Shown here in pieces: positions 1 through 4,068 of a DNA stretch of 5,312 nucleotides; within the stretch, counting starts at the first letter, position 1; each line of letters starts with the position of its first letter. This DNA is from Planococcus sp. (in: firmicutes). GTDB lineage: Bacteria; Bacillota; Bacilli; Bacillales_A; Planococcaceae. Below the pieces are notes generated by a model that was given only the letters and a program-made list of their open reading frames with translations, searched no databases and was not told where the DNA came from. The DNA lies in assembly GCA_030147455.1 (NCBI GenBank), contig JASKZU010000096.1, forward strand, positions 1 to 5,312. Direction: 5' to 3'. The position numbers and the translations under genes are program-made.

Positions 1-54
1 TGTGTTCGCTATAAAGACTTTCAAGAAAGTGAACAGCAGCTATGCATAGATTGA
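1..54 (+). CDS. comGE: ComGE C-terminus (partial, 5' end outside window)
   Basis: Frame 1 is open from the window edge to a TGA at 52-54 and gives 17 residues, CVRYKDFQESEQQLCID. The spacing of the two cysteines and the position directly before comGF resemble the tail of B. subtilis ComGE, which has a Cys-x(n)-Cys pattern near its C-terminus. ComGE is a minor pseudopilin of the competence DNA-uptake pilus, anchored in the cytoplasmic membrane. The fragment overlaps the comGF start by 13 nt in another frame, and the TGA also overlaps an internal comGF ATG (TGATG at 52-56). With so few residues the identity rests mainly on gene order, so this is a moderate-confidence call. Confidence 0.6.
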   Translation, partial: CVRYKDFQESEQQLCID

Positions 55-479
55 TGCGCTCGGCCCGAGGTTTTACATTTCTCGATTCATTGTTCGATAT
101 ACTGGCCTTGTCGCTAGTGTTGCCGCTGGCTGTCATGTTTTATCTTTACAGCATGCAAATGATGGATAGCCTGGATTCAAGTGCTACCGAATTTCGGTTG
201 TTTGCCTGGGAGCTGCAGCAGTACACAAGCGGCAGCCGCCACGCCCAAGTGCTGCGCGGCGGCCAGCAGCTTCGCATCCACCGTCCTGAAGCTGTTTACG
301 ATGTTGAACTGCACGGAGCAGTCGTCCGCAAGCGGAAAGATCAGTTGGGCCATGAAATCATGCTGACGGAAGTAGAGCAGGGAAGTTTCGCGATAGACAA
401 TGGCGTACTGACGATCCGCATGACCTTTTCGGGCGGCGCCAGCGAGGAGGCGGAATATGCATTGTCGCCGCATCCATAA
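42..479 (+). CDS. comGF: ComGF, competence pilus minor pseudopilin-like protein
   Basis: The product is 145 aa. It has a short basic leader (residues 1-10, ending Arg-Gly), then a prepilin-like junction GFTFLD at 10-15 and a hydrophobic segment at about 17-36, so it is a single-pass membrane protein with an outward-facing C-terminal domain. The stretch at about 94-128 (VRKRKDQLGHE followed by IDNGVLTIRM) matches the corresponding part of B. subtilis ComGF (IRKR..GKGH, IENGVVLLKI). ComGF belongs to the ComG machinery that assembles the transformation pilus and brings DNA to ComEA/ComEC. The usual Glu at +5 of mature pilins is Asp15 here. The start at 42 has only a weak purine-rich RBS (about 23-31). 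An in-frame ATG at 54, coupled to the comGE stop as TGATG, would give a protein four residues shorter. It overlaps comGE and comGG, so the genes are probably translationally coupled. Confidence 0.85.
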   Translation: MHRLMRSARGFTFLDSLFDILALSLVLPLAVMFYLYSMQMMDSLDSSATEFRLFAWELQQYTSGSRHAQVLRGGQQLRIHRPEAVYDVELHGAVVRKRKDQLGHEIMLTEVEQGSFAIDNGVLTIRMTFSGGASEEAEYALSPHP

Positions 480-660
480 TCAATCCGGCGCGGTATATCC
501 GTTGTCGCTGGTATTTTTCTTGTCCGCGTTAATGCTGCTATCCCATATGGTGCTCATGTATACGATCGAATACCGGACTTATGATAGTTTGGAAAATGTT
601 CATAGAAATGCTACTATACAACTACTGAAAGAAATTGGGCAAAATAAAATCCCTGAGTAG
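457..660 (+). CDS. comGG: ComGG, short form of competence pseudopilin
   Basis: The product is 67 aa. The start is well supported: GAGGAGG at 444-450 lies 6 nt before the ATG, inside the end of comGF (23-nt overlap). A basic leader (C3-R4-R5) is followed by SGAVYP at 10-15 and a hydrophobic helix at about 13-36, matching the B. subtilis ComGG N-terminus (RGFIYPAVLF). Like that protein it lacks the Glu at +5. The soluble helix (about 38-60) also resembles ComGG. B. subtilis ComGG is about 124 aa, but this frame stops at TAG 658-660, roughly where the C-terminal domain should begin. Only 19 nt separate it from aroK, so the missing part is not hidden in another frame. It may be a degenerate, truncated gene or a lineage-specific short form. 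Role by family: minor pseudopilin interacting with ComGC/D/E at the pilus base or tip. Confidence 0.72.
   Translation: MHCRRIHNQSGAVYPLSLVFFLSALMLLSHMVLMYTIEYRTYDSLENVHRNATIQLLKEIGQNKIPE
589..617 (+). promoter_or_regulatory. Candidate promoter for aroK inside comGG
   Basis: TTGGAA (589-594, 4 of 6 matches to TTGACA) and TACTAT (612-617, 4 of 6 matches to TATAAT) are separated by exactly 17 bp. The -10 carries an extended -10 TG motif (TGC at 609-611). Transcription would start near 624, about 56 nt before the aroK ATG. It would let the housekeeping kinase be expressed when the competence operon is off. This is seen by eye only, and chance matches inside coding DNA are common. Confidence 0.33.
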
Positions 661-679
661 GGTAGTGCGGGTGGGAACA

Positions 680-1192
680 ATGAACAGAATTTATTTGATC
701 GGATTTATGGGCTGTGGCAAGAGTGCAGTCGGCAGGAGGCTGAGCTTCCTATTGAAACTGCCATATTACGATATGGACAAAGAAATCGTCCGTCAAACGG
801 GCATGACCATCCCAGAAATTTTCGAACGCTACGGCGAGCCGTATTTCAGAAATCTTGAAACGGAATTTTTGGAAAATTTGCAACAGGATTTTTGTATCGT
901 ATCGACGGGCGGCGGTGTAACAATGAAAAAAGAAAACCAGCGGATTATGCGAAAAACGGGCCTGGTGCTTTTTTTAGATGCGCCTTTTCGCGAGATTTGG
1001 CGTCGCATCCATAAAGATCCGAACCGGCCGATCGTCAAGCGCTCCACGCGCGAGGAAATCGAAGCGCTTCACCAATCAAGATATCGTGATTATAAGCAAA
1101 CCGCCCATATCACTATTCGGACCGAACATCGAAGCCTGAAACAAATTACGCAATATGCAGCTTTTCAAGTCCGACGCCTTAAAAACGAATGA
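680..1192 (+). CDS. aroK: Shikimate kinase
   Basis: The product is 170 aa, the normal size for AroK. It is a cytoplasmic enzyme that phosphorylates shikimate at the 3-OH with ATP, the fifth step of the chorismate (aromatic amino acid) pathway. The Walker A loop is GFMGCGKS (8-15). The shikimate and Mg sites are DMD (31-33), FRNLE (56-60, with Arg57) and GGG (77-79). The lid Arg116 is in NRPIV (115-119), and the conserved C-terminal Arg133 lies in SRYRDY (132-137). The frame is open upstream to a TTG at 635, but the ATG at 680 puts the P-loop at the usual position right after MNRIYLIG. It has a modest GGTGGG-type RBS (670-675). It lies 19 nt downstream of comGG with no terminator between them. 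Neighbouring comG genes are functionally unrelated. Confidence 0.95.
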   Translation: MNRIYLIGFMGCGKSAVGRRLSFLLKLPYYDMDKEIVRQTGMTIPEIFERYGEPYFRNLETEFLENLQQDFCIVSTGGGVTMKKENQRIMRKTGLVLFLDAPFREIWRRIHKDPNRPIVKRSTREEIEALHQSRYRDYKQTAHITIRTEHRSLKQITQYAAFQVRRLKNE

Positions 1193-1221
1193 TTATTATT
1201 TTTTAGTAATGAATGTTCGTT
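1184..1221. repeat. AT-rich inverted repeat at aroK 3' end, possible weak terminator
   Basis: Outer arms AACGAA (1184-1189) and TTCGTT (1216-1221) enclose inner arms ATTATTA (1192-1198) and TAGTAAT (1204-1210, one G-U) around a loop of five T. The internal loop is asymmetric (2 versus 5 nt). The stem starts in the last aroK codons. No T-run follows the stem, so it is not a canonical intrinsic terminator. It is the only candidate 3'-end signal between aroK and the gcv leader. Confidence 0.25.
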
Positions 1222-1244
1222 AATTGAATTGAATCGTAAAAAGA

Positions 1245-1273
1245 TTGCGCTTTCTCCCAGACAATGTTAGGAT
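1245..1273 (+). promoter_or_regulatory. Candidate gcv promoter A (extended -10)
   Basis: TTGCGC (1245-1250) and TAGGAT (1268-1273) are separated by 17 bp. A TG sits one base before the -10 (1265-1267, TGT), giving an extended -10 that can offset the weak hexamers (3 of 6 and 4 of 6 matches). The start point would be near 1280, so the palindrome at 1283-1302 would be transcribed as a 5' hairpin. It competes with candidate B. Confidence 0.33.
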
Positions 1274-1274
1274 G

Positions 1275-1302
1275 TAGTCAAAGTTATACTATTCTGTATA
1301 AC
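1275..1302 (+). promoter_or_regulatory. Candidate gcv promoter B
   Basis: TAGTCA (1275-1280, 4 of 6 matches) and TATAAC (1297-1302, 5 of 6 matches) are separated by 16 bp. The start point would be near 1308-1310, just before the leader hairpin at 1311-1330 and about 25 nt before aptamer 1. Here the palindrome at 1283-1302 would cover the spacer and -10, a typical operator position. Hexamer scores are better than for candidate A, but neither is proven. Confidence 0.38.
1283..1302. repeat. Perfect palindrome GTTATAC-N6-GTATAAC at gcv promoter
   Basis: GTTATAC (1283-1289) and GTATAAC (1296-1302) are exact reverse complements separated by TATTCT. The right arm contains the candidate -10 TATAAC. 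It could be an operator for a dimeric repressor or, if transcription begins near 1280, a 5'-terminal RNA hairpin. I do not recognise it as a CcpA, CodY or GlnR/TnrA site. Confidence 0.5.
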
Positions 1303-1310
1303 AGATTGGA

Positions 1311-1330
1311 CCAATTCAGCATTGAGTTGG
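1311..1330 (+). promoter_or_regulatory. Leader hairpin in front of the glycine riboswitch
   Basis: CCAATTCA (1311-1318) pairs with TGAGTTGG (1323-1330) over 8 bp, including one G-U, around a GCAT loop. It ends two bases before the proposed first strand of aptamer 1 P1 (1333). Either candidate promoter would include it in the transcript. It may stack on the riboswitch or protect the 5' end, or it may be incidental. Confidence 0.4.
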
Positions 1331-1332
1331 GC

Positions 1333-1505
1333 GGATGAATGTATGGGGAGAGAACGCGCTAGCGTCGCCGAAGGAGCAAATGATCAAATCATGAATCTCT
1401 CAGGCAAAAAGACTCGTACAGGACGCATCTCTGGAGAATGCTGCTTTCGGGCAGCTACCAAAGAGGAAAGCCGTAACGGTAAACTTTCAGGTGCCAGGAC
1501 AGAGA
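1333..1505 (+). promoter_or_regulatory. Tandem (two-aptamer) glycine riboswitch controlling gcvT operon
   Basis: Both aptamers show the conserved glycine-riboswitch core. Aptamer 1 (about 1333-1430) has P2 TGTATGGG (1340-1347) with CTCGTACA (1413-1420), P3 GAGAG (1348-1352) closing with CTCTC (1397-1401), hairpin ACGC/GCGT (1354-1365), core GCCGAAGGAGCAA (1367-1379), P3b ATGAT/ATCAT (1380-1392), CTCTCAGGC at 1397-1405 and CTCTGGAGA at 1429-1437. A weak P1 is possible, GGATG (1333-1337) with CATCT (1426-1430). Aptamer 2 (about 1428-1505) has hairpin GCTGC/GCAGC (1440-1455), the variant core ACCAAAGAGGAAA (1457-1469), CTTTCAGGTGCCAGGACA (1484-1501) and P1 TCTCTG (1428-1433) with CAGAGA (1500-1505). 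The layout matches the B. subtilis gcvT leader. Aptamer 2 P1 uses the same bases as the terminator 5' arm, so glycine binding should block termination and switch the operon on when glycine is abundant. Confidence 0.96.
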
Positions 1506-1543
1506 ATTCCCTTTTATTTTAAAGGGGATTCTCTGTCCTTTTT
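1496..1543 (+). terminator. Riboswitch expression-platform intrinsic terminator
   Basis: A 19-bp stem pairs 1496-1514 with 1521-1539. It has one G-U, no bulge, and a 6-nt T-rich loop (1515-1520). A T-run (1539-1543) follows directly. The 5' arm includes CAGAGA (1500-1505), which in the glycine-bound state pairs with TCTCTG (1428-1433) in aptamer 2 P1, so the two folds are mutually exclusive. It lies 29 nt before gcvT and predicts premature termination when glycine is low. Confidence 0.95.
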
Positions 1544-1572
1544 GCGCGTCTTGACAAACAGGAGGAGAAGAG

Positions 1573-2682
1573 ATGGGACAATTAAAGCGAACGCCTTTGT
1601 TCGACTCGTACGCCCGCTCCGGCGGAAAAACAATCGACTTTGGGGGATGGGAGCTGCCTGTACAATTTTCATCCATTAAAGAAGAGCACGAAGCCGTTCG
1701 GACAAAAGCAGGGTTGTTTGATGTATCGCATATGGGGGAGATTTTTGTCGAGGGGCCAAACAGCCTGGCGTTTTTGCAAAAACTCGTCACCAATGATGTT
1801 GCCAAGCTCTCAATCGGGCAGGCGCAGTATACCGCGATGTGCTATGAGAACGGCGGAACGGTTGACGATCTTCTCGTCTACAAACTAGCAGACGAACGTT
1901 ACTTGCTGGTGGTCAATGCTTCAAACATCGATAAAGACTTTGACTGGATGCAGCAGCAGCTGGAAGGCGACGTGAAACTGGATAATGCTTCTGAGCGCTA
2001 CGGTTTGCTTGCGCTTCAAGGCCCTTCAGCCGAAAAGGTATTAAGCAGCTTGACGCAGGAAGACTTATCGGCGATCCGCCCTTTCCGTTTTAAAGAAAAT
2101 GTTGAACTCGGAGGCACGACCGCTCTTGTTTCTCGCACCGGTTATACAGGAGAAGACGGATTTGAGCTTTATGGAAGCCCTGAAGCAGTCGTTGCACTCT
2201 GGGATGAAATTCTCTCCGCCGGGCAATCACAAGGTGTTGTTCCGGCAGGGCTTGGTGCACGCGATACGCTGCGGTTTGAAGCAGGCCTTGCGCTGTACGG
2301 GCAGGAATTGTCCAAAGATATCACCCCGCTTGAAGCCGGCATCGGATTTGTCGTCAAGCTGAAAAAAGAAGCAGATTTCATCGGTAAAAAAGCGCTGGCT
2401 GATCAAAAAGAATCTGGGGTCCCGCGCAAGTCTGTAGGCATTGAAATGATCGACAAAGGCATTCCGCGCCATGGTTATGCGGTTTATAAAGGCGAGGAGA
2501 AAATCGGTGAAGTCACAACCGGCACCCAATCGCCTACACTCAAGAAAAACATCGGCTTGGCATTATTGGATGCAGATCATCAGGAGCTTGGCGAAGAAGT
2601 AGAAGTGGAGATCCGCAGCAAGCGGCTGAAAGCAAAAATCATTCCGACACCGTTTTACAAGCGCTCAACCAAATCCGAATAA
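1573..2682 (+). CDS. gcvT: Glycine cleavage system T-protein (aminomethyltransferase)
   Basis: The product is 369 aa, full length for bacterial GcvT. It takes the aminomethyl group held on the H-protein lipoyl arm and transfers its one-carbon unit to tetrahydrofolate, giving 5,10-methylene-THF and ammonia in the cytoplasm. The folate-binding domain shows FGGWELPVQF (23-32), LFDVSHMGE (48-56), the catalytic-Asp region GGTVDDLLVY (94-103, Asp98/Asp99), LQGPSAEKVL (148-157), SRTGYTGEDGFELY (187-200) and GLGARDTLRFEAGL (226-239). The C-terminal domain has the GIPRHGY (296-302) and GEVTTGTQSPTL (312-323) motifs typical of the family. The start is fixed by AGGAGG (1560-1565), 7 nt before the ATG. 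It is the first gene of the gcv operon, downstream of the glycine riboswitch and terminator. gcvPA follows after 18 nt. Confidence 0.98.
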   Translation: MGQLKRTPLFDSYARSGGKTIDFGGWELPVQFSSIKEEHEAVRTKAGLFDVSHMGEIFVEGPNSLAFLQKLVTNDVAKLSIGQAQYTAMCYENGGTVDDLLVYKLADERYLLVVNASNIDKDFDWMQQQLEGDVKLDNASERYGLLALQGPSAEKVLSSLTQEDLSAIRPFRFKENVELGGTTALVSRTGYTGEDGFELYGSPEAVVALWDEILSAGQSQGVVPAGLGARDTLRFEAGLALYGQELSKDITPLEAGIGFVVKLKKEADFIGKKALADQKESGVPRKSVGIEMIDKGIPRHGYAVYKGEEKIGEVTTGTQSPTLKKNIGLALLDADHQELGEEVEVEIRSKRLKAKIIPTPFYKRSTKSE

Positions 2683-2700
2683 AAAAGGGGAATGCAGCTG

Positions 2701-4068
2701 ATGAAACACCGTTACCTTCCAATGACTGAAAAAGACGAAAAAGACATGCTTGACGTGATCGGGGTCGAATCGATCGATGACTTGTTTTCCGATATTCCCG
2801 AAAAAGTCCGTTTCCATGGCGAATACAATATCAAAGCGGCTAAATCAGAGTCGGCGCTGACAAAAGAACTGGCTCAGCTTGCTGCTAAAAATGCTGATTC
2901 GGTCCGCTATGCTTCGTTTCTTGGCGCCGGCGTCTATGATCACTATAAGCCGATCATTGTCGACCATGTGATTTCGCGCTCTGAATTTTATACCGCTTAT
3001 ACACCGTACCAGCCGGAAATTTCACAAGGCGAGCTGCAGGCGATTTTCGAGTTCCAGACGATGATCGCTGAACTGACCGGCATGGACATCGCCAACTCGT
3101 CCATGTACGACGGCGGGACAGCGCTTGCCGAAGCAGGCATGCTTGCTGCAGGCCAGACGCGCCGCAAGAAAATTCTCGTTTCGCGCGCCGTTCATCCGGA
3201 ATCGCGCGACGTAGTCCGCACATATGCGCTTGGCCAATCAATTGATGTAGTGGAGATTCCGTTAAAAGACGGCCGTACCGATTTGGATGCATTAAAAGAA
3301 ATGATCGATGAAAATACGGCGACTGTTATGGTGCAGTACCCGAACTTTTTCGGCCAAGTCGAGAATTTGAAAGAAATCGAACCGATCGTTCATGCAGCAG
3401 GCGCTTTGTTTACGGTTTCCTCCAACCCGCTTGCACTTGGGGCGCTGACGCCGCCAGGGAAATTCGGCGCTGACATCACAGTCGGCGATGCCCAGCCTTT
3501 CGGTATTCCGGAAGCGTTCGGCGGGCCGCATTGCGGCTATTTCGCAGTTAATCAAAAACTGATGCGCAAAGTGCCGGGCCGTTTGGTCGGGGAAACGACG
3601 GATGATGAAGGCCGCCGCGGCTTTGTCTTGACGCTGCAGGCGCGCGAACAGCATATCCGCCGCGACAAAGCGACGTCCAATATCTGTTCGAACCAAGCGT
3701 TGAATGCACTGGCAGCATCGGTGGCGATGACTGCGCTCGGCAAAGAAGGCGCAAAAGAAATCGCCATCCAAAACATCACCAAAACCCATTATATGAAGCA
3801 GCAGCTGAAAAAAGCAGGCGTCGAGGCCGTTTTCCAAGGCGCACATTTCAACGAACTGGTCGTCAAAGTCAGCGCACCGGTCAAAAAGCTGAATGCAGCC
3901 CTTTTTGAGAAAAGCATGATCGGCGGCTACGATCTTGGGCTTAGCTACCAGGAACTTAAAGGCCACGTATTGATTGCGGTAACCGAACAGCGAACCAAAG
4001 AAGAAATCGACGCATTTGTCCAGGTAATCGACGCATTCGTGCGAGAAATGGAGGCTTCCCATGCATAA
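2701..4068 (+). CDS. gcvPA: Glycine dehydrogenase (decarboxylating) subunit 1, P-protein N-terminal half
   Basis: The product is 455 aa from the chosen start. It is the alpha subunit of the split P-protein, homologous to the N-terminal half of single-chain GcvP. It pairs with GcvPB to decarboxylate glycine with PLP and load the aminomethyl group on H-protein. Family motifs are SFLGAG (72-77), TPYQPEISQGEL (101-112), QPFGIPEAFGGPHCGY (265-280) and RDKATSNICSNQAL (321-334). It has no PLP-binding lysine of its own, as is normal for this subunit. An in-frame ATG at 2692 exists, but it lies 1 nt from the GGGG (2687-2690). The ATG at 2701 has a 10-nt spacing and gives MKHRYLP, the family N-terminus, so I chose it. 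The 3' end overlaps gcvPB by 8 nt. Confidence 0.97.
   Translation: MKHRYLPMTEKDEKDMLDVIGVESIDDLFSDIPEKVRFHGEYNIKAAKSESALTKELAQLAAKNADSVRYASFLGAGVYDHYKPIIVDHVISRSEFYTAYTPYQPEISQGELQAIFEFQTMIAELTGMDIANSSMYDGGTALAEAGMLAAGQTRRKKILVSRAVHPESRDVVRTYALGQSIDVVEIPLKDGRTDLDALKEMIDENTATVMVQYPNFFGQVENLKEIEPIVHAAGALFTVSSNPLALGALTPPGKFGADITVGDAQPFGIPEAFGGPHCGYFAVNQKLMRKVPGRLVGETTDDEGRRGFVLTLQAREQHIRRDKATSNICSNQALNALAASVAMTALGKEGAKEIAIQNITKTHYMKQQLKKAGVEAVFQGAHFNELVVKVSAPVKKLNAALFEKSMIGGYDLGLSYQELKGHVLIAVTEQRTKEEIDAFVQVIDAFVREMEASHA

Noticed and set aside
635..679. Upstream TTG start for aroK at 635
   Set aside because: It would add 15 residues before the normal AroK N-terminus and has no suitable RBS. The ATG at 680 fits the family.
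1211..1221. GAATGTTCG-like sequence considered as a LexA (SOS) box
   Set aside because: Only one half-site is recognisable, and the matching inverted half is not at the required spacing.
1322..1522. Small + strand frame (66 codons) in the aroK-gcvT gap
   Set aside because: It lies within the riboswitch RNA. Its composition is dictated by the conserved aptamer sequence, and it starts at a TTG inside the leader hairpin with no RBS.
1551..1556. Exact TTGACA hexamer between the terminator and gcvT, considered as a -35 that bypasses the riboswitch
   Set aside because: No -10 is found at 16-18 bp spacing; the expected position falls on the gcvT start codon region (TGGGAC), and a start there would remove the gcvT RBS.
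1455..1805. Minus-strand frame spanning the terminator and start of gcvT
   Set aside because: It runs through the aptamer 2/terminator structure and opposite gcvT. It shows no domain and has no independent support.
2692..2700. Upstream ATG for gcvPA at 2692
   Set aside because: It is only 1 nt from the GGGG ribosome-binding sequence and adds MQL before the family-typical MKHRYLP.
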